From Halobacteria archaeon (GTDB taxonomy: Bacteria > Pseudomonadota > Gammaproteobacteria > UBA9214), in the NCBI GenBank assembly GCA_013041945.1, contig JABDRC010000256.1:1-34294 (forward strand): DNA of 34,294 nt. The letters are read 5' to 3'. Each line of letters begins with the position of its first letter. The first letter of the stretch is position 1. Position numbers and translations under genes: made by a program. Of the stretch, positions 1 to 6,966 are shown piece after piece. The notes below the pieces were generated by a model that saw nothing but the letters and a program-made list of their open reading frames with translations, had not been told where the DNA came from and searched no databases.

Positions 1-74
1 ATATGATCTAGGATTCTTTGATGAGGAGGCAGGCCGGGTTGAACCGGCCACCAATCCTTTTATGCCGGAAAAGT

Positions 75-118
75 GTTAACTATGTCTCCGGTATAAAATG
101 TAAACCATGTCTGCGGTC
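75..118. repeat. IS-end-like pair of direct repeats
   Basis: Two imperfect 19-bp copies lie 25 bp apart (75-93 and 100-118) and agree at 15 of 19 positions around the core TAACTATGTCT / AAACCATGTCT. Repeats of this look recur at the ends of some DDE-transposase insertion sequences; that link is from memory, not a search. No transposase is visible in positions 1-74, which hold only a 6-bp GGCCGG/CCGGCC hairpin (33-50). The element body, if any, would lie left of the window. Confidence 0.35.
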
Positions 119-134
119 TACACCCGGATGTATT

Positions 135-211
135 TGGTGCCCCGGAGACGATTCGAACGTCCGACCTAGCGCTTAGGAGGCGCTCGCTCTATCCAGCTGA
201 GCTACCGGGGC
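135..211 (-). tRNA. tRNA-Arg (anticodon CCT)
   Basis: The minus strand folds as a complete 77-nt cloverleaf including an encoded CCA. The acceptor stem is GCCCCGG paired with CCGGGGC, discriminator A. The anticodon stem AGCGC/GCGCT encloses the loop CTCCTAA, giving anticodon CCT, which reads AGG. The T-arm contains GTTCGAATC. It follows tRNA-Ala by 8 nt in the same direction, so the two are probably co-transcribed. Its 3' end faces the IS-end-like repeats at 75-118. Confidence 0.96.
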
Positions 212-219
212 TGTGTAAT

Positions 220-295
<76 letters not shown>

Positions 296-336
296 GACAC
301 CGCATCGGGCAGACAGGGCTGCCGGGTGCTGGTGTT

Positions 337-345
337 ATTCTAGCA
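337..345 (-). promoter_or_regulatory. Extended -10 promoter for the tRNA-Ala/tRNA-Arg unit
   Basis: Read on the minus strand, positions 345-337 give TGCTAGAAT, an extended -10 (TGN plus TAGAAT, 5 of 6 to consensus). No good -35 box lies upstream, as is allowed for extended -10 promoters. It would start transcription about 35 nt ahead of tRNA-Ala. Confidence 0.5.
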
Positions 346-417
346 CTTCGCGCTGAATGGATACCACGGTCACCGGGACCAGGGCGGGCGGCTGTCGCGT
401 GAACGGTGTACTGGCGT

Positions 418-434
418 GTCCCGGTGGCCGGGAC
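418..434 (-). other. Stem-loop at the 3' end of the flgM-like gene
   Basis: A perfect 7-bp stem GTCCCGG/CCGGGAC with a 3-nt loop overlaps the stop codon of the flgM-like gene. No U-run follows on the minus strand, so it is not a textbook Rho-independent terminator. It may protect the 3' end of a short mRNA. Confidence 0.35.
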
Positions 435-586
435 TAGGTGTTTCCCAAAAGCGCGCTTTCGAGGTCGATAAATTTATCGGCAATCTGCTGGTGATCGACG
501 AAGTAAATGTCCTCGTCCAGCTGACTGCGTATGGCATCGACGCGATAGATGTCAAATTCGGGATTTGGTCTGAAGGGTATGAGCAT
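434..586 (-). CDS. flgM: Short FlgM-like anti-sigma-28 factor (sigma-binding region only)
   Basis: This 50-residue frame reads like the C-terminal half of FlgM, the part that grips FliA. Residues 11-45 contain FDIYRVDAIR, then a tyrosine and an aspartate, then QQIADKFIDLE. This matches the family pattern of a V-(D/E)-x-(I/L) helix followed by D-x-x-x-IADxLI. Known FlgM proteins have about 90-100 residues, and their flexible N-terminal half is needed for export through the flagellar basal body. That half is absent: a TGA lies in frame seven codons before the ATG, and neither other frame upstream resembles it. The ATG has GGA six nt upstream as a Shine-Dalgarno sequence. A sigma-28-type promoter lies at 666-692. 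fleQ, fleN and fliA are close by. It may be a genuine minimal anti-sigma factor or the surviving end of a truncated gene. Confidence 0.72.
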   Translation of the reverse strand: MLIPFRPNPEFDIYRVDAIRSQLDEDIYFVDHQQIADKFIDLESALLGNT

Positions 587-665
587 TGATTGTCCGTATT
601 TTCAGCCTGCAACGAGTCGTTTTTCCTCACTATTATTGTCCCCGTGTGTAACGGGCTCATGTACC

Positions 666-692
666 ATATCGTCTGGCAGGCCGGCGGGTTTA
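666..692 (-). promoter_or_regulatory. Sigma-28 (FliA) type promoter for the flgM-like gene
   Basis: On the minus strand TAAA (692-689) is followed by exactly 15 nt and then GACGATAT (673-666). The enteric FliA consensus is TAAA-N15-GCCGATAA, so the spacing is exact and the -10 agrees at 6 of 8 positions. Transcription would start near 659, about 73 nt before the ATG at 586. The rest of the 587-948 gap shows no convincing gene. Confidence 0.6.
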
Positions 693-948
693 ATCCGGTT
701 TTGAGGTCTCGCGCACAAAGCGGCCAAATCATGAATGACATGTGTCACGAAATGCCTCTGACAGCGCCCCTGCCTTGTGCCGGACCGGTTGTCGGATAAC
801 GGATACCGTTGGTCCAGTGTTGATATTCAGGGACACATTGCGTCACATTCCGCTGAATGACGGGGTAAAAAAAGCACATTGTTTACAAAGGGTAAATGGT
901 TGGATGCCGCGGGGTGGCTGCCGGCTTTCCGGGCCACTGCAGATTGCT

Positions 949-976
949 TTGACATTACCTTGACGGACTGGATAAT
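949..976 (+). promoter_or_regulatory. Sigma-70 promoter of fleQ
   Basis: A perfect -35 TTGACA (949-954), a 16-bp spacer and -10 GATAAT (971-976, 5 of 6) point to transcription from about 983. The leader to the fleQ ATG would be about 82 nt. Housekeeping-sigma control fits the top position of FleQ in the flagellar cascade. Confidence 0.7.
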
Positions 977-1065
977 ATCCGTCTCAAATATAGGGGATTA
1001 AGCAGGAACACACACGTACCCGCTTGTACTGAAGCCGGGACACATCCACTCGTTCGGGAATACGA

Positions 1066-2499
1066 ATGCAAACAGAATTCAGGGTCCTGGTATTAGAGTC
1101 TGATCCCGCTATCGGCAAGGAACTGCAGTCCGTGCTGAATTTCATCGGCTCCAGCCCGGTGCTGGTGAAAGATGTCGACCGCTGGAAGGAAGCCGTCGAC
1201 GACAAGGAGCAGTTGCAGGCCGTCATGCTGGGCTCGTGCAATTCAGGTAAACAGCTGTCAGCCATTCTCACCGAGATTCACCAGTTTGATGAGCACCTGC
1301 CCGTGTATCTCCTGAGTGACAAGGGCAAGGAACCCACGGTCACCATTGACTCGGGTTCGTGCATCCTGGGGAGGCTGGAGTTGCCGCCGAATTACACCCA
1401 GCTGACCAGCGCGCTGCACCAGGCGGAAATCTATACCGAGTCTCACCGGGCGCCGCAATCAGAACAGCGTCCGGTCGACCTGTTTCGCAGCCTGGTTGGC
1501 AGCAGCCGGGCCATCCAGAATGTCCGCAAACTCGTCCAGCAGGTGGCAGACAGCGATGCCAATGTCCTGATACTGGGCGAGTCGGGGACCGGCAAGGAAG
1601 TCGTTGCCAGGAACCTGCATTACTACTCATCGCGTCGTGACAAGCCGTTTGTTCCGGTCAACTGCGGCGCGATTCCGGGTGACCTGCTTGAGTCGGAGCT
1701 GTTCGGGCACCGCAAGGGCGCCTTTACCGGGGCAATCAACGATCGCCAGGGCCGCTTCGAAATGGCGGAGGGCGGCACACTGTTCCTCGACGAGATCGGT
1801 GACATGAGCCTGCAGATGCAGGTGAAGATACTGCGCGTACTGCAGGAACGCACCTTCGAGCGCGTCGGCTCGAACCAGAGCATTACCTCGGATGTCCGCA
1901 TCATTGCAGCCACCCACAGGAATCTCGAGGAAGCGATCGTGCAGGGCGATTTTCGTGAAGACCTTTTCTATCGCCTGAACGTATTTCCGATCGAGATGCC
2001 TTCGCTGGCAAACCGCGTGGAGGATATCCCGCTGCTGGTCAACGAACTGGTGCGTCGCATCGAGTACGAGAAACGCGGTTCCGTCCGGCTTTCCCCGGGC
2101 GCGATTTACTCGCTGTGCCAGTACAACTTCCCCGGCAATGTTCGGGAGCTGGCGAACCTGGTGGAGCGGCTCGCAATCCTGCATCCATACGGTGTGGTCG
2201 ATGCCAGTGATCTGCCGGAGAAGTTTCGTCAGCACGACACCGAACGCGACGGTGAACTGCCGGAACAGGTGGCTGATGCCCTGATCGGAACACCGGTCAC
2301 GTCACACGATCTGGATCCGCGCTTGCCGCGTGATGGCATGAACCTGAAAGAACACCTCAGCCTGCTCGAGGTGAGTTATATCAAGCAGGCTCTGGCCGAT
2401 ACCGGCGGCGTCGTGGCTCATGCCGCCAAGCGTCTTGGTATGCGGCGTACGACCCTGGTCGAGAAGTTGCGCAAGTACGGCATGCAGCGTCAGTCCTGA
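1066..2499 (+). CDS. fleQ: FleQ/FlrA flagellar master regulator (sigma-54 activator)
   Basis: This 477-residue enhancer-binding protein activates sigma-54-dependent flagellar genes and, in Pseudomonas, controls exopolysaccharide genes in response to c-di-GMP. Residues 1-115 form the FleQ-type receiver-like domain. Residues 140-380 form the AAA+ ATPase with Walker A GESGTGKE (171-178), the sigma-54 contact loop GAFTGA (218-223) and Walker B TLFLDEIGD (238-246). The C-terminus (about 430-475) is a Fis-type helix-turn-helix ending RRTTLVEKLRKYGM, very close to FleQ. The LFRS motif (139-142) and the R-N pair at 182-183 match residues that bind c-di-GMP in P. aeruginosa FleQ, so sensing is probably kept. 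The start has a GGGAA ribosome site 5 nt upstream. Length is near the usual 490. It has its own promoter (949-976). Confidence 0.95.
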   Translation: MQTEFRVLVLESDPAIGKELQSVLNFIGSSPVLVKDVDRWKEAVDDKEQLQAVMLGSCNSGKQLSAILTEIHQFDEHLPVYLLSDKGKEPTVTIDSGSCILGRLELPPNYTQLTSALHQAEIYTESHRAPQSEQRPVDLFRSLVGSSRAIQNVRKLVQQVADSDANVLILGESGTGKEVVARNLHYYSSRRDKPFVPVNCGAIPGDLLESELFGHRKGAFTGAINDRQGRFEMAEGGTLFLDEIGDMSLQMQVKILRVLQERTFERVGSNQSITSDVRIIAATHRNLEEAIVQGDFREDLFYRLNVFPIEMPSLANRVEDIPLLVNELVRRIEYEKRGSVRLSPGAIYSLCQYNFPGNVRELANLVERLAILHPYGVVDASDLPEKFRQHDTERDGELPEQVADALIGTPVTSHDLDPRLPRDGMNLKEHLSLLEVSYIKQALADTGGVVAHAAKRLGMRRTTLVEKLRKYGMQRQS

Positions 2500-2579
2500 C
2501 CCTCGCTCTGCAGCGCGCAGCGGTCCATCAAGCGTCATTTTTTCCACGTCTGCCCGGCCTTTATTTGCCGGACGGGCTG

Positions 2580-2588
2580 TGCTAGATT
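2580..2588 (+). promoter_or_regulatory. Possible extended -10 promoter in the fleQ/GGDEF-EAL gap
   Basis: TG-C-TAGATT fits an extended -10, with a weak TTTATT 17 nt upstream. It would give a long leader of about 235 nt to the GGDEF-EAL gene. An ACAAC/GTTGT inverted repeat lies just downstream (about 2621-2638). I see no reading frame in the 2500-2828 gap that looks coding. Confidence 0.3.
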
Positions 2589-2751
2589 CCGCTCTAACAG
2601 CAAGTAAATAAATTTAATAACAACGTCTATTGTTGTCGGATAACCGCGAGTGTTCGCCTGACCTGAAGGCCTGAGGGGCTGTTCGGGTGATTCTTTTTGT
2701 CTTTGCCTGAACATGCGGCAGCTTTACACAGCCGTTATCCGTACGGTCAGC

Positions 2752-2794
2752 AACACAAAGCAATAATATAATGACTGATAAAGAACACAAAGCA
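2752..2794 (+). promoter_or_regulatory. -10 box flanked by 11-bp direct repeats
   Basis: A perfect TATAAT (2767-2772) lies between two exact copies of AACACAAAGCA (2752-2762 and 2784-2794), 32 bp apart, about three helical turns. No good -35 is seen, which suggests an activator-dependent or repressed promoter with the repeats as the operator. Transcription would start near 2779, giving a leader of about 50 nt that contains the hairpin at 2802-2825. Confidence 0.45.
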
Positions 2795-2801
2795 GGGGGG
2801 C

Positions 2802-2825
2802 ATTGCCGGCAGGGAGGCCGGCAAT
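2802..2825 (+). promoter_or_regulatory. Hairpin carrying the ribosome site in an ANGGAN hexaloop (CsrA/RsmA-type site)
   Basis: A perfect 9-bp stem ATTGCCGGC (2802-2810) / GCCGGCAAT (2817-2825) closes the six-base loop AGGGAG (2811-2816). The loop is the only Shine-Dalgarno candidate of the GGDEF-EAL gene, whose ATG begins at 2829. A C-G-closed ANGGAN hexaloop is the form bound by CsrA/RsmA/RsmE, and CsrA represses GGDEF genes in E. coli. Folding alone would also limit ribosome access. Confidence 0.6.
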
Positions 2826-2828
2826 AAC

Positions 2829-5030
2829 ATGCATACCGGCGACGGATCACATTATCATTCGCGCGACTATAGATATGTTCTGCGTCTGTCGGGTGAGGAA
2901 CTCGCGGTAGTCAGGAAATACCGCGATGAACTGGTCGCCTGTACCGCGGGTTTTGCCGAAGTCTTCTACAACTATCTTTTCGATAATCCGGGTATCGCGG
3001 AAGTCCTTTATGCCTATGAGGAGGAAGGCGGCGATGTCGGCCAGTTCGCGCGTGCCGAGCTCGCAAACCTGCTGGCCAGTATCGCCGGCGAGATCGGCGG
3101 GCAGCGCGAGGATGAGTTGCTGTCGGCCGGCCGCCGGTACCTGCAGCGAAATTTCAGGCCGGTCTGGCTGATCGGCGCGTATAACCTGCTCATCGATTAC
3201 ATGCACACCATGCTGTCCGGAATGGAGATACATCCGGCCGACCGTATTGCACTGGATACACTGCTGACGCGCCTGCTGTTGCGGGAAATGGGTATCACGC
3301 TGGAAGGCTACTGGATGCAGGCGCGCGACAATGAACGCCGGGAACTCGAACACATAGCGGGCCGTCTTGGCCGCGTGGAGGATATGCTGGCGGGTGTCCC
3401 GCATTTGATGTGGAGCGTCGATATCGACGCCAACAGCCTTGTGTATGCCAATTATACGCTGCACCTGCTTTACGGAGAGGGCATGATATCGCCGCTGCCG
3501 TGCATCGGTGATACACATGAAGAGGACCGCCAGTTGTTACTGACCGCCTGGCAGGATGCGGTCAGCGGCAAGCGGACCCGGGCCGATGTGCGGATCGTGC
3601 TTGCCGGTGATCGTGAGCGCTGGTACCGGGTGTCACTCTATCCGGAGACCGGCCAATCGGGCCGGCCCGCTACGGTGCACTGCATGCTGGAGGATGTCCA
3701 GAACCTGATCAGTGAGCGTGAGCAACTGCAATCGCTGGCAACCACGGACCGGCTGACAGGCCTCCCCAACCGCTCCCTGTGGTCGGACCACCTGACAATG
3801 GCACTCGCCGCTTCGAGACGGGTGCCCGGCTCACAGGTGGTCGTGATCTCTCTCGATATCAACCAGTTCAAGATGTACAACGACACCCTCGGCAGGGACG
3901 TTGGCGATACCGTGCTGTGTGATGTGGCCTCACGGCTGCGTTCCACGGTGCGTGAATCGGACTCGCTGGCGCGGCTGGGCGGAGACCGTTTCGGTATCCT
4001 GCTGCATCCGGTCAACAATGCACGCGAGGCCGCTGAACGGATTATCACCGAAATAATGGACAAGTTCGACCTGCCATTTGCCTACAGGGACAAGCAGCTT
4101 TGCGTGAGTCTGACACTCGGCATCGCCTGTTTTCCCGACGATGGCAGCAACGAGGAGGCGTTGCTGGCAAATGCCGAGAGTGCCATGCAGCGGGCCAAGC
4201 GGAACAGCCTGCCTTACCAGTATTTCGACCCGGTCAATGATGTCAGCCCGGCAGAGCAGCTGCGCTACTCCGGGCAGATACGCTCGGCACTCGACAATAA
4301 TGAGTTCGAGCTGCTTTATCAGCCGCAGATTTCCCTGGATACTGCCCGGATTACCGGCGCCGAGGCGTTGCTGCGCTGGAAGCATCCGGTGGAAGGTATT
4401 GTGATGCCGGAACGCATTATCCCGGTCGCGGAACAGCTCGGGCTGATCACGCCGATAACCAACTGGGTGCTGGTTACCGCGCTGAAACAGTGCCGGCAGT
4501 GGTCATTTCAGGGTGCGGCGATCCCTGTCTCGGTGAATGTCTCGGCACGTTCTTTCCAGAATCCGCGTCTCCTCGAAAGAATTCACTGGGCCCTGCAGGA
4601 GGCCGCCGTGGAGGGCGACCGGCTGGTGATCGAAATTACCGAAGCGACCCTGATGCAGGATATCGATCGCGCCACGGAACTGCTGTCCAGCCTGAGCGAG
4701 GCCGGCGTCACCATCGCAATCGATGACTTCGGAACCGGTTATTCTTCACTTTCCTACCTGAAGCGGTTGCCGATCGACACCCTCAAGATCGATCAGTCGT
4801 TTGTCACCGACGTCGCCTTCGACCGTCAGGATATCGCAATTGTCCGTTCCATCATCGACCTTGGCCATAATCTCGGTTGCAAGGTGGTGGCGGAGGGCGT
4901 CGAAAACAGCATGACCATGGATGCGCTGGACCGGCTCGGCTGCGATACCGCACAGGGCTTCCATATCAGTAAACCGCTGCTGGATGATCATTTCTCTACG
5001 CTGCTGGGGCAAACTGACAGACAATCCTGA
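2829..5030 (+). CDS. GGDEF-EAL protein with globin-like and PAS-like sensor regions; probable c-di-GMP phosphodiesterase
   Basis: This is a 733-residue cytoplasmic signalling protein without obvious membrane segments. Residues about 10-175 are all-helical and resemble the globin-coupled sensor fold, but where I expect the haem-binding histidine (around YLQRNFRP, 104-111) there is none. Residues about 182-295 look like a PAS domain. The GGDEF domain (about 303-460) has GGDRF (384-388) in place of GG(D/E)EF, so the catalytic Glu is missing and cyclase activity is doubtful. The RxxD inhibitory-site motif RESD (375-378) is kept. The EAL domain (about 475-725) keeps EALLR (512-516), the Asn at 570, Glu in EITE (602-605), DD (632-633), Lys653, AEGVE (688-692) and Gln709, so hydrolysis of c-di-GMP is likely. 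It lies between fleQ and fleN, which suggests it tunes the c-di-GMP pool seen by FleQ. The leader suggests translational control. Confidence 0.88.
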   Translation: MHTGDGSHYHSRDYRYVLRLSGEELAVVRKYRDELVACTAGFAEVFYNYLFDNPGIAEVLYAYEEEGGDVGQFARAELANLLASIAGEIGGQREDELLSAGRRYLQRNFRPVWLIGAYNLLIDYMHTMLSGMEIHPADRIALDTLLTRLLLREMGITLEGYWMQARDNERRELEHIAGRLGRVEDMLAGVPHLMWSVDIDANSLVYANYTLHLLYGEGMISPLPCIGDTHEEDRQLLLTAWQDAVSGKRTRADVRIVLAGDRERWYRVSLYPETGQSGRPATVHCMLEDVQNLISEREQLQSLATTDRLTGLPNRSLWSDHLTMALAASRRVPGSQVVVISLDINQFKMYNDTLGRDVGDTVLCDVASRLRSTVRESDSLARLGGDRFGILLHPVNNAREAAERIITEIMDKFDLPFAYRDKQLCVSLTLGIACFPDDGSNEEALLANAESAMQRAKRNSLPYQYFDPVNDVSPAEQLRYSGQIRSALDNNEFELLYQPQISLDTARITGAEALLRWKHPVEGIVMPERIIPVAEQLGLITPITNWVLVTALKQCRQWSFQGAAIPVSVNVSARSFQNPRLLERIHWALQEAAVEGDRLVIEITEATLMQDIDRATELLSSLSEAGVTIAIDDFGTGYSSLSYLKRLPIDTLKIDQSFVTDVAFDRQDIAIVRSIIDLGHNLGCKVVAEGVENSMTMDALDRLGCDTAQGFHISKPLLDDHFSTLLGQTDRQS

Positions 5031-5133
5031 TTACCCTGCACGCCGGACCGGTACGTCTCCCAAACCGGTCCACATCAGTCAATTACCTGTCGGCAACCGC
5101 GAATTGTCAAAATTGTGACGTAAGTCCGTTTGT

Positions 5134-5181
5134 TTGCGGAATCCTCGGTAAACTTATCATAATCAATTAAAACAATAAGTT
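5134..5181 (+). promoter_or_regulatory. Possible fleN promoter with inverted repeat
   Basis: TTGCGG (5134-5139), an 18-nt spacer and CATAAT (5158-5163) make a modest sigma-70 promoter in an AT-rich stretch. An inverted repeat AACTTAT (5151-5157) / ATAAGTT (5175-5181) spans the -10, as an operator might. The rest of 5031-5327 shows nothing else I can name. Confidence 0.4.
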
Positions 5182-5327
5182 GTAGTCCTGTTGGGCGCAA
5201 ACCCTCGTTGCCAGACGGGTTGGTATGCAAGTTGCTAAATCACATTGCAGATGCTCACCTGCCAGCACCACAGGACAGCCATAGATGGATTACAGACAGT
5301 TTCACCACATGTGCCGCGGTACTCGAT

Positions 5328-6215
5328 ATGCAGCTTGCTGATGTAAAGCTCGACCTGTCCTCCGCGCCGGCAGACGACAGCCGCCGCGAACCGGTCCAGG
5401 TGATCGCGGTCACCGGCGGCAAGGGCGGTACGGGCAAGACCAGTATTTCCGTCAACCTCGCGCATGGCCTGGCGCGCAGCGGGCGCAGGACCATGTTGCT
5501 CGATGCAGACCTGGGAATGGCGAACGTGGATGTCCTGCTGGGTCTGTCGCCGCAACGGACACTGTTCGACGTGGTGAACGGTGAGTGCCGGCTGGAACAG
5601 ATCATCATGACAACAGCGGACGGACTGATGGTGGTGCCGGCCGCTTCCGGGGTGCGTCAGCTTGCACAACTCGGCACCCGCGAATGCGCCGGACTGGTGC
5701 GTGCCTTCAGTGACCTGGATCGACCCCTGGATACATTGATCGTCGATACCGCGACGGGCATCTCGGAGTGTGTTGCAAGTTTCTGCCGCGCAGCTACCGA
5801 AATCATCGTCGTGGTTTGCAACGAGCCGGCATCGATTCGCGACAGTATTGCGCAGATCGAGATGTTGTCAGCAGATTACGGCATTCACCGGTTTCGCATC
5901 CTGGCAAACATGGTGGCTGGTGCACGCGAGGGCAAAGTGGTCTTCAGGAAGATCGTTGCCACGCTCGCCGACGATCACCGCCAGGTACTTTCCTATGCCG
6001 GTTATATACCGCGCGACCAGCATTTGCTCGAGGCGATAGCCGGTCGCATATCTGTCGTCAGCGCTTTTCCACGCAGTCGCGCAGCAATGGCACTGGCAAA
6101 TCTTGCCAGGCAGGTAATTTCGTGGCCGCAGCCGGTACAGGCAGGCGGACATGTAGAGTTTTTTGTCGAACGCTTGATCCAGAACGAAAACAGCGGGAAG
6201 GAGGTTACGTCATGA
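5328..6215 (+). CDS. fleN: FleN/FlhG flagellar number regulator (MinD-like ATPase)
   Basis: FleN is a P-loop ATPase of the MinD/ParA class. It binds FleQ, dampens flagellar gene expression and keeps polar flagella few. From the ATG at 5328 the protein has 295 residues, close to the usual 280. It has the deviant Walker A GGKGGTGKT (30-38; Thr where Val is usual), LLDADLGMANVDVLLG (57-72) and VDTATG (139-144). The end, GHVEFFVERLIQ, matches the FleN tail. The frame stays open back to a TTG at 5208, but that extra stretch is not FleN-like. Neither start has a clear Shine-Dalgarno sequence, so the start is uncertain. Its stop overlaps the fliA start (ATGA), giving coupled translation. The usual upstream partner flhF is not here. 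Confidence 0.9.
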   Translation: MQLADVKLDLSSAPADDSRREPVQVIAVTGGKGGTGKTSISVNLAHGLARSGRRTMLLDADLGMANVDVLLGLSPQRTLFDVVNGECRLEQIIMTTADGLMVVPAASGVRQLAQLGTRECAGLVRAFSDLDRPLDTLIVDTATGISECVASFCRAATEIIVVVCNEPASIRDSIAQIEMLSADYGIHRFRILANMVAGAREGKVVFRKIVATLADDHRQVLSYAGYIPRDQHLLEAIAGRISVVSAFPRSRAAMALANLARQVISWPQPVQAGGHVEFFVERLIQNENSGKEVTS

Positions 6216-6940
6216 AAGCCAATGCAGCGAAGACAGGCGCTGAATACAGTGACAGTAATGAGCTGGTGGTGCAGCATGAACCACTGGTCAAACGAATAGC
6301 CTATCACCTGATGAGCCGCTTGCCGGCCAGTGTGCAGGCAGATGATCTCATCCAGGCCGGTATGATCGGCCTGATCGAAGCATCGAGAAAATTTGACCCG
6401 GAACAGGGTGCCAGCTTCGAGACCTATGCCGGCATCCGCATACGCGGCGCCATGCTCGACGAGATCCGCCGTACCGACTGGACACCGCGCTCGGTGCATC
6501 GCAAGGCCCGCGAGGTCGCCGAGGCAGTGCGCAAGATCGAGAACGCGGTCGGACGCGATGCACGTGATGTCGAGGTGGCGGAAGAAATGGGTCTGAGCCT
6601 GCACGATTACCACAAGATTCTGCAGGACTCGACCGGTTGCCGGATTTTCAGTTTCGAGGACCCGGGAACACTGGGGGATGAAGGTTATCCGCAATCCAAC
6701 CGCCAGCCGAACCAGCCGCTGGAAACGTTGCAGAAGAGTGACTTCAAACAGGGACTCGCCGAGGAAATCAAGGGATTGCCGGAACGCGAACGCCTGGTAA
6801 TGGCGCTCTACTACGACGAGGAACTCAATCTGCGCGAGATCGGCGAGATCCTCGGTGTCAGCGAATCACGTGTGTGCCAGATACACGGGCAGGCCCTGAT
6901 CCGCCTGCGTGCGCGCATGGGTGAGTGGCTGACCGACTGA
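6212..6940 (+). CDS. fliA: RNA polymerase sigma-28 factor FliA
   Basis: FliA directs RNA polymerase to late flagellar and chemotaxis promoters and is held by FlgM until the hook is complete. The 242-residue protein has region 2 (about 18-92, including LVKRIAYHLMSRLP, DDLIQAGMIGLIEA and FETYAGIRIRGAMLDEIR), region 3 (about 93-170, RSVHRKAREV) and region 4 (about 185-238, LPERERLVMALYYDEELNLREIGEILGVSESRVCQIH). Length matches the family. The ATG overlaps the fleN stop and has a strong GGGAAGGAGG 7 nt upstream. Two candidate target promoters in this window are at 666-692 and 19974-20000. Confidence 0.97.
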   Translation: MKANAAKTGAEYSDSNELVVQHEPLVKRIAYHLMSRLPASVQADDLIQAGMIGLIEASRKFDPEQGASFETYAGIRIRGAMLDEIRRTDWTPRSVHRKAREVAEAVRKIENAVGRDARDVEVAEEMGLSLHDYHKILQDSTGCRIFSFEDPGTLGDEGYPQSNRQPNQPLETLQKSDFKQGLAEEIKGLPERERLVMALYYDEELNLREIGEILGVSESRVCQIHGQALIRLRARMGEWLTD

Positions 6941-6966
6941 GCGTCAGCGAGGCCGGACCGTCTGCA

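Noticed and set aside
475..482. Perfect GCCGATAA (sigma-28 -10) on the minus strand
   Set aside because: It is inside the flgM-like gene (codons for the IADK motif) and has no TAAA 15 nt upstream.
370..741. 123-codon minus-strand frame over the flgM-like gene
   Set aside because: A different frame from the FlgM-like one; its sequence has unlikely composition (many Ser, Pro, Thr, Trp) and no ribosome site.
742..963. 73-codon plus-strand frame before fleQ
   Set aside because: No ribosome site, no recognisable sequence, and it runs across the likely fleQ promoter.
2554..2579. Terminator after fleQ
   Set aside because: The GC-rich stem there is imperfect and has no T-run after it; the T-run at about 2538-2543 comes before the stem.
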